In this document: one piece after another, positions 44,001 to 58,000 of the stretch | How positions within the stretch are numbered: the stretch's first letter is position 1 | How the letters are laid out: each line of letters begins with the position of its first letter | Assembly: GCA_910591455.2 (NCBI GenBank) | Contig: OU342817.1 | Coordinates: 17,721,915-17,785,914, forward strand | Reading direction: 5' to 3' | Source of the DNA: Pholis gunnellus | Lineage: Eukaryota; Chordata; Actinopteri; Perciformes; Pholidae | DNA: 64,000 nt | Made by a program: the position numbers and the translations under genes | Notes under the pieces: generated by a model | Database searches by the model: none | The model's input: the letters and a program-made list of their open reading frames with translations, nothing else | What the model was told of the DNA's origin: nothing

Positions 44001-44606
44001 AAAGTGGAGCTGTCACCTGCTGCACCCGGGAGTCCCTCCTCACCTTTTTCCCTCCCCATGTCCCTCCTTCCTTGCATTCTTTTATTTTTTTTTTAGTCTT
44101 CTCTTGCACGTGCGCGTTCTCTCAGCCGGTCTGTGTCTACTTCCTGTTTCGTTTGTGGCGTCTTTCTCATAAATGGTCGTTTTATTAACTCACTCTCGGC
44201 TACCACCCAGTTCTTTTCTAGCTCTCACTGCTTCCCTCTGGTTAAAGACTTCCCTTCTTTAGTTCCTCACTATTCCCCCCCCCCCCTTCTCTCTCTCAGT
44301 GCCACTGTGTTCACATGGCCCCTGCATGTGACATGAAGCTGAGCCAAAACACCCCGGATGCCCCGCTTCAGCCCTCCACTGTTCCAGACCTTGTTAAATT
44401 TTAAACAAAACAAAAGGAAAGGAAAGAAGGGGAGGGGAGAGGAGGGAAGGAGAAGAAAGAGAAAAGTGAGCACGTGGGGCCGTGGGGAATGTGCAACAAC
44501 ATCGCAATCTCATTCATTCATTCGCCCTGTCCCTGTGCATCATCTGGAGAGAGGGGCCCTTTAATTCTCTCTCTCCCCCCCTACACTCTGCTTGTGTGTG
44601 TGAAAG

Positions 44607-44691
<85 letters not shown>

Positions 44692-45292
44692 GCTCTGAAG
44701 TGGACTGGTTGTGGCTTTAACCACAGATCTGGGGTCTGATCACTTTGTGGCCTCTGTCCTACTGTGAGATTAAAGAACTGACTCCGGAGCCGCTGTCTTC
44801 GTGGACAACTTCCTTCTGGAGTGCCCCGAGGCAACTGCTGCCCATCAGATGCATTTTCTTTTTTTTTAATACTTTAAGGCATGGAGCAATAGCTGGACCA
44901 GAAACAACTACAGTCAGTGTTTACCTTTTTTTATTATTGCTTGTGCTCGTCCCTTGCATGAGTCAGCTCGTTACTCTCCTTCTGTTTCGCCATCAAAGGG
45001 GATCGCCACGAACATGGCAGCTTTTTAATAAAAGAAAGTCTCCCAGAACAACTCTGATGCCGGCAGCATCCCAGCGGCTCGCTGCCAGATTTAAGCTGAG
45101 CTGCGAGTCCTTCATAGCCTCTGATAATGAATGTCATTAGAGGTTAAGTACAAACAATAACAACAGTGTGCTTATCTGTGTGGCCCTGTTTGGTCTACCC
45201 TCAGGGAACACTTGAAGTGGTTCGACTGCCTTTCATTGTGGATTAGCGGCTAATAATTCCAATCAGCGATACAAATTACGCCATTGTCCCTG

Positions 45293-45336
<44 letters not shown>

Positions 45337-47116
45337 ACTGCTCATATATTTGTACTTGCACATGTGTTGGCAAACAGCAACCAGCAGCGTGCATTGTTAC
45401 AGAGCTGTTGTGTAGCGAGATCGAGTTTGACTGGGCCAGCCGATTTAAACTCATTTCTTTTATCAGTTAACGGTTTAAAAAGTGTGTCGGCTTCCGGTTT
45501 GCTTGTGATATCAAATGGCACAAATACTTCACTTTCACATCCGTGTTTGTGAGCCAAACAAGTTCAGACAGGAGCCCAAAGCGGGCTGCAGTTTTTGTAC
45601 CGCCCGGCAGATTCGTCCTCCCACCAATCTCTCTCTCACACACACACATACACACATGCGCGCGCGCTCCCGATGATATTATAGTACGGTGCACCGCTCT
45701 GGTATTCACCCTGTCTGCTATTCTTGTACCGAATCTATGAAAACGTTGCTGCCGCCTACTTAAATCTGCCTTCCTCGACTCAAGAGTCTGTCTCCTCGTT
45801 GATTGGTAGCACATGCTCGGTGCTACGCGGTACATGAAGTCACATCTGCTCGCTCGGTCGACAGGCCAGCTTTCGTAACTCGTACATGTATGCTTGCATG
45901 GTGGGCTGTGTGTTAATGACTCAATGCACATTGTTGGAAGTTAATGTGTAACAATAGCAGATGGTTTCACACACACAGACACACACACAGGACGGCACAG
46001 GAAAGAAAGTGTGATCAGATTCAACACGTACCATCACATTGTTGTCACCTTTGACCTTTAGACCTGTTACCCTGCTGCTTGTGCTCGCTAATTATGCCCA
46101 CAGTCTTTGAATTAGACTTTGTGACTGACAGGCTGACATATACACACACACACACACACAACCTTCTACTTTACAAAGTATGAGTAGACATGACAACATA
46201 CATGTGTGTTTTTCTTACTTATTTCCCATGATCCTTTGCTGTGGTTGAAGCCGCCCGGGTCAAGGGAGAAGAACTGCCAGCTGTAGGCCTACTGTATTTT
46301 GTAACAGTCAATAATATTCATAACTTTATATTCATGTGATCAATATACAAAGGTTTTTGGTTATAATAATCATTTATCAATTTGACCCTTCCTGCTTTCT
46401 GACACTATATGCGTCCCTTCAGAAGTGATGAATTCTCCCGGGCAGTTCATGAATTAGGAAGAAGTCATTTATGCTAAAAAGTAGGCAAATGTCACAGCAT
46501 CACACAAACGATCCCATTCATCTTTTGCACTTCTGCTCTTCGTGTCCTGTTACATTTCCTCCTTCCATAATGAATATCCGTGTCGTAGTGTTGACTCGTT
46601 GCAAAGTCTTTATTGAGCTCGTTGCTCGTTACCGAACTGAAGCAGGATCGGGGTTGCTGGAGGGCCTCGCTGAAATACAGGAGGGGATTCAGTTGATGGT
46701 TATAATTTCCAGTCAGGGAAAACTTGAGCGGCATGTTTAACTCTGGTGACATAAGTAATTCAAATGTTGACACTGTGGGTGGGACACATCATGTTCCGCT
46801 GTGGATTGTTTGGATTTTGTAAAGGGGGACGGTCATTCCCCCCCCCCCCCCCCCCCCCCCAGCAGCTGTACTGCTTTAGTGATGGGTCATATTTACTGAA
46901 ATACAACGTATGGCGCTGGTATTGAGAAGAAGGTAACACTGACCAAAGACAAGACTGGGAAATAAAAGAGGAGAGCGAGTTCTGAATGTGAAATGTCTCT
47001 GCTTCGTTTGCGTCAGTGACGGGCATTACTAATGCAGTGTTACAAATGAACAGGGGAACCCAGGACGACAAACAGGCGGGAATCCCTGCAAGCTAATTAA
47101 TCACTGACGTACACAT

Positions 47117-47186
<70 letters not shown>

Positions 47187-49095
47187 CCGAGTGGACGTGC
47201 CTCTGCCTCCCCACATCCAGCTCTAACCTTTAGCGCGACATCGAACTTTCCCTGGCTCACCAATTACCGTTCTCCTCTCCCCTCTTTAGCCTCGGTATCA
47301 GAGGGAGGTGTTGTCAGCCTGCTCCTCTGTCGCTACTCTCCTTTCATTCCCGGCACTCACATTTCACCCTCCCCTGATGCACTTCCCAGGGGGGTTGAAT
47401 GCGAGGTGGGTAAGCCTAAACCCCTGTGTCTGGAAAGGAGGTATTGTGCGGGCGCTTAAGACGACAATACCTCCCCCCCCCCCCCCTCTCTCTTTCTCGC
47501 TCCCTTTAAGCTCCCCCATACAGTACGAGGCGCCGCACTTCATCAAGGCTGTATGTGGAGTGCTGCGGGGACAGGCTGCTGTATACGGGCCATTAGCGAC
47601 TGCTGAGTGACAGAATGCGGAGGCTGAAGTGACACACCGACGAGCAACTGGTGCCTTGAATTATGAGATAATATGTGTGTTTGAGAATCTTCTCGCACCA
47701 TTTGGGTCCATATCAAACAACGGGAAGTAGTTCAAAATATGCCAATCAGCGTTTCCCTCAGACCCAAGGTGATGAATTCAATCTGCTTATTTTGACTGGC
47801 CGGTAAAAGAAGCAAATCCTCCCATTTTAGAGGCTGGAACTATTACATGTTTCATGTTTTAGTAAATGTTAAACCAATTTTCCTTGTAACGCAAAGTAGT
47901 GGTCATTGTGAAAACAGTTCTGCAGTGTTTCTGGTAAAATAGTCATCAGGGTTGTGTTTGCTTTTAGTCTACAATTTTATGAAAGAAACCTTTTTAGGGT
48001 AAACCACGCTGTGTTTCACAGCACATTATGACTGGGCAATATGGAAAAAAATCTAATACCACAAATATTTCGACAATTCTTTCATTCATTTGCTGTCAAT
48101 CCACAAATCGATTGATCGACTTAATTGTTGGGGCACCAAACGGGAGTCGCGACAATCTCTGAGAGCGAGTGTGAGTCATGCGCAGTACAATGGAGCTCAT
48201 GCCCCAGTTCATACTTTGTTTAAAGGCTCCTCTGGGCAGAGAGTCTCTCACAGTGTTGTCTTGCATTGTTTATTGGCTTCTGGGATCTGCTTTAATTGCG
48301 TGCTCACGACACGCTGCCCACCCTCCTCTTGTGTCGCCGTGCCCGCATCGCCCCGCGATCCGGCCTGATTATGTGTCCTCATGTGTTAGCGAGAGAGCCG
48401 AGGGGACGGGCGGCGAGCGCTGCATCATTCATGAGTGTGTGTGCCACCCTGTGACTGGACCGCGGTGACCCGTGGCTGTCAACAGCGTATCCTTGAGCGG
48501 CGATGGCACAGGCTGGGGCCGGGGACTCACCGCGGGGGGGGGGCCGCTGGCATGTGGAGGGGCTGTAGGTGAGGCCGGGGGGGGGGGGGGGGGTATGGAC
48601 GGAGAGGAAGCAGTGAGTAGGTCACTAATATGAATGGACTTTATTATCCGTCCCCTCTTGGAGGTTCTCTTTTGGCTCCTCTTCCTCTTTGGGGAGGTCA
48701 GAGGCAATTATCAGCCACGGAGCAGCAAGCGATACTGAAGGACCGCTAAGCAGGATGGGCTCCGTATACCGACATGTTTCAGAAGAAGGGGAGATTTGTG
48801 AGGAAAGAGAGGCTCAGGTCAATGAGTAAGCTGGGCTAGAAACAGGGGTTTTCCTGCAGAGGGCCGACCACATGAAGCCACTCAAACGTTAAACTCTGAG
48901 CAGAAGAAGAGTAAGGAGAGGAGAGTGGGAGAGCGGATGACAGCTGGAGATATGAAGGCCTGACGTTATACACTTAGGGAACGGGTAATGGAGGGAGATG
49001 AGTAGGAAAAACGAGAAATGTCAGTTCAGCTGAGACCCTCCTTGCCCTCTGAAACATTAAAATATGCACGCACATATAAAACCTTTCAGGTCGTA

Positions 49096-49161
<66 letters not shown>

Positions 49162-51132
49162 AAGCAAGCAAGACAGAAAGGCATTACATAACCGGACACG
49201 CTGGCTCTCCTGCCAGTTTACTATCACACAGCAGTAACTCAGTTCACACGTGTGCAGGCTCGCTTTATTTTGTGTGAACGCTCAGCCTCCCGTTTGTTTC
49301 TCACGCATTCATGACCCCGCTGGTAATTCATTATTTCCCAACACGGAGGAAGCCGTCCTCTTCCGCACTGACAAACAAGTTGATCACTACAACTCGATCT
49401 ACACGGAATAGCGCTGCAGAAACACTTGGAAGGTTTTGACGGAGAATGCATTTGACCTTTTTGCCGGCATAATATTAACTCGCTGGGAGTGTGAGAGAGA
49501 CATCAAAGCATTTTCTGAGTTGTTAACCTTAAAAGATACAGGTTATCATCGTTCGTATTAGCCCGGCACTGTGTGATGCAAGGTATTGTCAGACAGCTTG
49601 CTGGTTCTCTCGTCCGCAGTAAATGGACGTTACCGGCTTTTGCTTTAGTTTAAAAGAATCTGCCACCGTGTGTCTGGCTTTGCTTGTTAAAGGATTCTGC
49701 CGGCATATTACAATTTTAATCTTATTTTGGTTGTTCTGGCCTTCATTTCTATAAGCAGGTCATACTCACCAAAATGTTTTTTTATGAGTCGCTGAAACAC
49801 GAGCAGACTGACCAGCATTCCGGTTCTAATCAAGTTCTAATCCTCTCAGTTCAGTTTGAAGACTTCACTTCTGGTTGGTTTGGCGACACCTGTGGTTATT
49901 GGTGGTAATGCAGAGAAATCTAAACAATACGAGTCCCAGAGTTCTGTTTAAAATGACATTTTTGTCGAGCAGCCGCACAGGCTAGTAAGTCACAACACAC
50001 TTGTCCACCAGAAGCGTCGCAGTATTACTCCTTTGTTTACGCGGCACTGTGGCTGGTAGGTTGATCAAATTCGGCTAATTTTGAATTTTTACCAGTATGT
50101 GCGTCAGTCCTTCCCTGTGAATCCCTTGCGTGTGCACGCCACTTGATAGGGCGCGGGAATGGCGGACTCCGCCACTTGGACAACTATATATAGAGGTAGC
50201 TAATGAGTGTGAATACATTTTACAGTTGATGTAGTGAGAATTTTAAGGATAATAAATGATTATTATTGTTATAAGGGCTAAATTTATTTGGAAGAGAAAC
50301 CACGGCAAACAGTAAAATTAATTAATACTATAACTCTTCGTCGTAATCATCCATTAGAGTTAACAGACCGTGTCCTCGGCTAATCTTTGACCTATGCGAC
50401 CCGGTTGCACACAGATGACTTACATCATCATAACTGATGAAAAAAGACCCAGGTTGTAATAAACTGTGTCCTTTAATATCTACTCATGCATGCCGATACA
50501 ATTAGATGATTTTCTTTATTTCGTCAGCACAAACGGACGTAGTGTCCCGGTCAGAGTATTCTATTCGTGGTCTTAATACCGAAATGTACAGCTGAGTAAG
50601 ATCAGCTCACCTCGTTCTTTCTGTCTGGTGACAGGATATGCCTGTTATTCATTTTCTGTCTGTCCAGCCGTGTATACATCTATCTGTATGTTTTCTCCTT
50701 CCTCCATCGCAGCCATCTCTGCTTTGCCTTATCATGTTTTCTCTTTATTGTCTCCCCCCCCCCCCCCCCCCCCCTCCCCTCTCTCTTGCCATAGCTCGTT
50801 CTACACCAGCATAGCTCCCGGGTCTTCACGCTTGTGTACCGCAACACGCGACTATGAACCCATGTTATTTTTTTCCCCTGTACTTTTATTTATGTATTTT
50901 ATACACACGCTCACCCGCAAACACACTAAATCATTAATTTTGGAGCTCTATGCACTTCCACAGCCTCACAATAATGCTCTGATTTACACCCGTGTATTCA
51001 ATCAATTGTAGTGCGTATGCACACACACACACACACACTGTATGCATGAGCAAACACATGGGCACTTTTGTCCACTACGGTGACAACATTTGCATTCGCT
51101 CACACACAAACAAGGGGGAGAAAAACCCAGAG

Positions 51133-51166
<34 letters not shown>

Positions 51167-52013
51167 ACGTGTGCATGCACGCGCTCTGAGCTTGCTGATC
51201 AGTGGGCTCGTATTTTCCAATGTAAGGTTTCGTAACTCACACCCATTACATAACAGCAGCAGGAGTGGAGCAGGGAAGAGGGGGAGAGCACAGAGGGAGC
51301 ACACATCTATGTACGTCAGCATCTAACGCGTCCACTGACACAGAGGGAACCACTGGGGAAGATCTTTGGGGTTTTTTTTAACCACCGATGCCAACGCCTG
51401 CTATCCGAAGCATCCCCGAACGCAGTTCTCCCTCCCCCTGTCCGCTGCATCTGGATCCATTTTTAGTGGATATTGATTGAATGACATGATGAAGCACGTT
51501 CACAGTGCAGCGGGTGGTGTGAAGCCTTTTTCTCATTGCGGTTCCTCATTCCAGCTGTCAGCCACATGAGTTGTGATTGCATGTTTACACATCGTTTGCA
51601 TGATTTTGTGCTTCTGGCCATAAACACAGATTTGCATCAGGTTAACAGAACCGGATATGAAGTGTCCATGAAGTCATGATATAAATTAACAATGCGGAAG
51701 AGCAACTGTGTTTGCAAGTGGGTCAAATTCAAATAAAGAAAAAAAAATAGATAATTGAGCATTGCAGAACACACTACAAATCCTCCTTCAGGTCATCCCC
51801 CCTGCCACAATGCGTCCCCACGCTGCCCCTACAGGCGGTGGATGGTAATGCACTGACCTGATAACTGGAGTTGTACAATGCCTTTAATAGCAGAGGGCTG
51901 TTTAGTTCCCTTCTCCCTCGAGGCAAAAGGTAATAATGGTTTGATGGGGAAGATATTGCAGGCTGTGACCTCATTTGGATTCAGGATGTGTTTCACTGGA
52001 CTGAGAGAAAAGG

Positions 52014-52072
<59 letters not shown>

Positions 52073-55000
52073 GTTACTGGTGACAATGTAGCATATACCT
52101 CCGAAAGATTGTCCAATGCTTGACTGATGATTGTACAATTTATTTTTAAATCCCACAAACAACGTAAGAGCTGTGTACAAAGCAACAATTATGTTAGCAT
52201 TTCCTTCTTGTTAGCATTACTGTAGCCTACACACATAGAGCCGTTACTTACTCTAGTTACTTATGCTACTTAAAAACACACACGCAGTTATTAGTTATTA
52301 CAGTTATTAGTTATTAAAACATTAACCAACCTTCTGCCTCTTCGGGGGGTACTAATATCTATACATTCACAACCTTCATATTATCCGTACTTTACTCTCG
52401 CTCTTCGCGCGCACAGTTCTACTTCCGTTTTTACTCTCAGAGCCGCCTTCAAAATAAAAGCATTTCTTCTTAAAACAGGAAACACATAACAAATGTGAGA
52501 AACAGGCAAAAACATGTAACAGAGGCAACAAATTGATTGCTAAACACAAATTGGGTTAATTACAGACATGCTTAAGAGAGAAGGGGCATCAGAATTTTGA
52601 GGGCATCCATGAAACCATTAATTACCCTCCCCAACCTCTCTCTGGGGATGGAGAGACGTCTCATGGTTACCTGTTCACCGCCGGCAACTTATTTTCCCTC
52701 AATGCTAACATCACCAGCTCAGAGTAGTGCAGCCACGCGGTTGAAAGGGAGGAGGGAGAAACATCACCTCCACTGTGTTTAAGCTGAGGAATGTTTAATG
52801 TCTGACAGTAGACAAGAGAACAAAGAGGGATTGGAAGCACTTCTCAGCACTCAAAAGAGACATGCACACACACTCACACACACACACGGCAGCATTGTCA
52901 CCTTATCCTGAATTATCAATAGATATTGTTTTAGTACATTGCAGATAATTAAATTTCTTTACCGAATGCCTTTTTTATTTTTTTTTATTCCACGCATTCA
53001 CAAATGTAGCTTGTCCCATCTGAGATGCATAACAATTTAATCATGTGTAATTGTTGTATTAATTAAAGAGATGATGAAATCGAGCAGCAACATGGATGAT
53101 TGAATAAATACGCGTCTTAGTAATCAACTGCTCGCGGCGCTGTCCAAACACTGCAGAGTTTTGCAGTTGTTTATCCTGATTTCTCTGTCGACTGCACTTT
53201 TGACTTGACTCTGCGTCGATAGACTGGAGGTGTTGTACAAAACACAAAGTACAGCTGCGGCTGATGGGAATGTCATTAGTTTTGCAGGTATTTGGTTATA
53301 AACCAAACGTTTGATATATTGTAATATTGACGTGATGATGGTGCTGCAGGAAAAGTCAGGAGATCATCAAAGTCTGTGTGATTCATCCTTAGGGGAACAT
53401 GAATGTATCTACAGTAGTTGTTGAGACATTTTAGGCTATATCCTGTGTCATAGTGACGCTGCAATACGTAGTAGGATTCATCCACTGGGAACCATAAATG
53501 TACAGCATTTCATGGCATGTTTCAGCCTAGACCAAAGTGGTGGACCAGTGGACCAAACCGACAGAGCAACATTATGCTTCATTGACTTCTTAAAGTCCCA
53601 CCGCTCAAATATAATGTGAAATCAGAAAAAGTCTCCACCTGTGTTTTCCGGCAAATCCACCATTCTAAACCCAAAGTAAGGACACACAGGCACGTGTATA
53701 GGCTATGCAGTGTCACGCAGCGATAATGCATGAACATCCCAGCTATTTCCCATGCAAACACGCACCTCATCTTCTTATCACTTTTACACAAAGGACAGCT
53801 TGACACGTGTAATGCACCAACACCTCCTCAGTCCCAGAGGGAGAGGCAGCCTCTTCTACCTCCATGGACCCGTTTGTGTTGAGAACACCTGGGAACTTTT
53901 CGAGAGAATGTTTGTAGAATTAAGAAGCACCTGCACGCTACGGCCTGGCTCGACTCGCTTGGAATCCTTCTTTATTGGGTTTCCGTTGGCTGAAGTTGTG
54001 TATAGGACCTGGTACTTATTTTTGGTACCACCTCGGTCGAGGTTGCAAGCGAGCTGAGCCGATGCTAGAGGGTAGAGGTATAACACTGCAGACCACTGAT
54101 GGGTCAGAGGCAATCGTCACGAGCATGACACGGGACATCCTGCATGGACAGTCAACCATTTTTAAATAAAAAAATGTTTTTAAATGGCAGACCGCACAAC
54201 CATGTGGTGGTCAGTTGACAAAGTGCGCACATGCCTGTTTGATTGCTGATGAGAGGATCCAGCGAGGATCCTGAATGGAGCAACATGCACTGTGTCAGTT
54301 TCACTCTGCGTTGCTATGACGATCAGCTAAGAATTCCGCTTACATTGATCGGGTAGTATCTGCTTTAAACCACACAAAAAAAATCTAATTGAGCCGAATC
54401 GTGCAGTGGAAATGAGGCGTTATTAAGGATCCTTCTAGAAACTGTGTTAATGTGGGGCCTTCCTGTAAATATCAGCTGGATGTTTGTTTTTTCTTCTTCT
54501 TCTTCTTCTTTTTTCGACGCCTCACATTCACAGTTCAACACGTGCATCGTTGTGCGGAGAGGGAAAAAAGTGTAATGCGCAGAACGATGCGGAGCACTTA
54601 GGCGAGTGCGTGGAGCAGCCCGGCGCCTCGTGACGGCCTTTCGCCACCTCCCAGCGAGGCTCGTCAACCGCTGCTCGAGCGGAGAGTCGGCTCAACGCGG
54701 CCTGTCACTTTAAATCTGAGTAATCACCTCGAGTCATCCACAGAGAACGACAAAAGAGAGAGGGAGGAGAGACGGAGAATAAAGGAGGGCAGCGATCATC
54801 AGATGTGGGAAGCACATCCTCCCCTAGCCTGTGAACAGACACCTTTAAGTAGATACATTTTGACATTGTGTGTGTGTGTGTTTTGCAACAGGACAGTGCA
54901 GCTATTTGTGTCGCAGAGTAACAGCTGGCACCTCTCTGTCTTACATCTATTTCTATATCCGTTTGCCACCAACTCTCCCCTCAACCATAGTTTTCTCTTT

Positions 55001-58000
55001 ACGAGTCAGTGTCTCCAAAGCGCCCACAGATTATCAAGATGTTTGCTTGATAGAGTGCCTCGTTTCAAGTTTTTATAGATGCTTCCTAATAGCTATAGAT
55101 CTTTAATGAGATGCTGCGGTTGAGATACATTTCAAAAGAAGCCGATAAAAGCTGATGCCGGAGATATAAAAGCCCGATGTAGGCTCAGAAGCTTTCATAA
55201 GTCCTAGAGTCTGGCCATGCTGTACATCACATCTGTCGCCGCCTATATAATAAACACGTGTGTGTGTGTGTCTGTCTACGCATGCTCGCGCTCCGCTGTG
55301 ACTTATGTGGGTCATCGATGCCCTACGGTGCGGCATGCCCGGTCCTGTAGTGGAGGTGTGCTGATGTCAGGTTGCATTTAGCAGGGGCAGGATGAAGAAA
55401 CCAGGGATGTGTCCTTGTTATTACAGAGAAGAGCCAGAAGAAAGAAGCGTTGATCTGTTAAATTGGGAGACGGGTGGAGAGAGGTCGGCCTTGGGGTGCT
55501 GATCACTAGCAGTGATGGATAACGGGGGCAGCAGGGCATCTGGGCGGCAGCTTTGAAAAACATTAGCTCAGGAATAAATACTGACGTTAAGCAACCAGGA
55601 GCGGTTTCGTTTGTGTCACTGTGATTGACTTTGCAAAGATTACACGCGCCACATGGATGCACACCGACGGTATCAATATTCAGAGATGTCTTGTCAAAGC
55701 TGCACACCGCTAGTAGCAGCTGTTCCACATTTGCTTATCGGATCTATAATTTGTGTTTCACAGGCTTAACGTCCTGAATTGAACTGAAAATGCAAAGTGC
55801 CAGTTCCCCATTAGGGAGGTGCTACGTAAGATATATTCACCATTTCATCATTGTGGAAGTTCCCCACAGTCTCAATGGAAAGAATGATATCGTTTATCAG
55901 TAGGAAGCAAAGCTGACGGTAGCTTGAATTTAAAAAAATAATTAGCCTTTGCGGGCTAACGCTTGCTGTGAGGTCATCATCAGGAGGGACCATGCGACTC
56001 GTGAGTGAGTGTGCACCTCTGTGTCTGTCCAGGGCTGTTCTCGCATTCTGCAACAACACACTGCATAATGTATCGGGTGGCCAGTTATAGCTGCATGCTC
56101 AAGGACCCCTCGTGGTTGTGGTGACTCACACTTTCTCAAAACACCTTTTCTCGCCTGTTTCATACCGACGTTGGCCGCCTGCTGGTTGCTCACTCTGCGC
56201 TCTTAAACCGGCCCCTGCTAAAGCATCAAGTGCGTCTCGCTGCCTTCGTGTTCCACTATGACATGCACTGATGTGAGCAAACCTTTTTTTTTTACAGATT
56301 TGAAAACCTTTAGAAACATTGATTTAGTTGTTGGTTCTGTCTGAGAGTGACAGCAGCTTGTGTATATTCATTTGTGTGTGTTTGAGCAGTACAGTAGACG
56401 AGCGCACACACGGGTATTGGAGCCTAGTGTGTAGGGGAAACACTCTTTTCCTGTGCTTGGGGGGGAAAGGAAGGACGCTATCTCCAGTAACCAACACACA
56501 CACACACACACACACCGTAGTATGCTCCTACGTACAGTAGGTCTAGAAATAGACTATGACTCCTGCACATGAACACACCCACCTTGCAGGGCCTGTCTAT
56601 TATTTTCAAATTTCAAGCATCCCCCATAGATTATGGGATGACCACCGTGACTAACATCATCGCTGCTCGAAATATTGCTGTCGTAGGTGGCCTGTGGTTC
56701 ATGCATTTGGAATAAAGCAACCGTCTCTGATATTTTCCTTCCCCCCTACTGGAGGGTGAGAGATCCTGCCTCTCTGTGGCCCACCCCTGTAAACAGGATG
56801 CTCACGTGGGTGTCCCACCCATCTCCTTGCTTCCTCCACCGTGCATTCCCATGGCCAGACCGGAGCGTATTGCTCCATCCAGTCGTCCCACGTCTGTGTG
56901 AGATGGTTGTAAACGGTAACATCCGCACGGGAGAAGCTTTCAAACTTCTTTTTATCACAAAAGCAGCCCACTCGAGCTGTCTGTATTGTTCTACCTCCAC
57001 AAGATATCTGGGTCCGTCAACATTTAGTTGGATGATGCACATATGGAGATGGTTAATCACTGTCACTGTGTCAGTGTGTGTGTGTGTGTGTGTGTGTGTG
57101 TCTGTGTGTGTGGATGTCAGCAAGGGGAAGAGCAGGACGAGGAGTAGTGTTTGTGCATATGCTTGTGTGGGAGAGCGCACGTTCCAACAAAAGGCCTAAA
57201 AATAGTAGGAATATGCCCATGTGACATATTGAGGCTAAAAGCTTGTGAATAATTTGTCTAATGCAACACATCCCCCTTTCCCAAGCTCGGTAGTGAAAAT
57301 CTGCGCCTGCCGGTCGCCTCTGCCAGCCAGCGACGTCGGAAGGGGGTATAACCAGTCTGTTCAGTTACGCTCAGTCTGTCTGTCTGTTAGCAAGATGTCA
57401 CATGGATCTGGAGGACATTTGGCAGACGACGGCTCTTGGCTTGAACAATACTGGTGTTGATTTCGGTGGTGGTCTGGCGTTTAGGATTCAGGTGTGCCTG
57501 TTACGCTGCGTTCATTGTTTCCCCTCCTTCGTATTCAAGTACTTAAACCAAGAACACGTTAAGTATAAGCTTTGTTTTTCAAAGGAAACCCAAATAGTCA
57601 CTTGATAATATCAATGTATTCATATGGAAGTTATGAGTCTTGTTTTTTTTCGGTCCATGCCGGTAGATCCTTCCCTGTATGAAATCATTTTGTCAGTTTG
57701 CTTCCTTATCTCATCTTCCCTAACTTTCCGTCCCCATGTTTCCTATTAAAGGGAAGTTCAGTCCCCAGTTTAACTCGCTTATCTAAACCACTTATTTGGA
57801 AGTGAAAACGAAAGTGGACACCTGATAAGTCTGTCCGTCACCTCCTAAAAGTATTTGCGGGTCCAGCTAGGTGCTCTGGTTCACAGGTATATAGGACATT
57901 TTAACTACCAAATAAGTGAATGAGGTTATGTGATCCCTCCTTTAGTAATGCTATGTCTCACAAGATGTTTTGCTCCCAGCCCAGCACGCACACAAGTAAA

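Noticed and set aside
56687..57199. 170-codon plus-strand frame
   Set aside because: Ends in a TG microsatellite (Cys/Val repeat) and has no family match.
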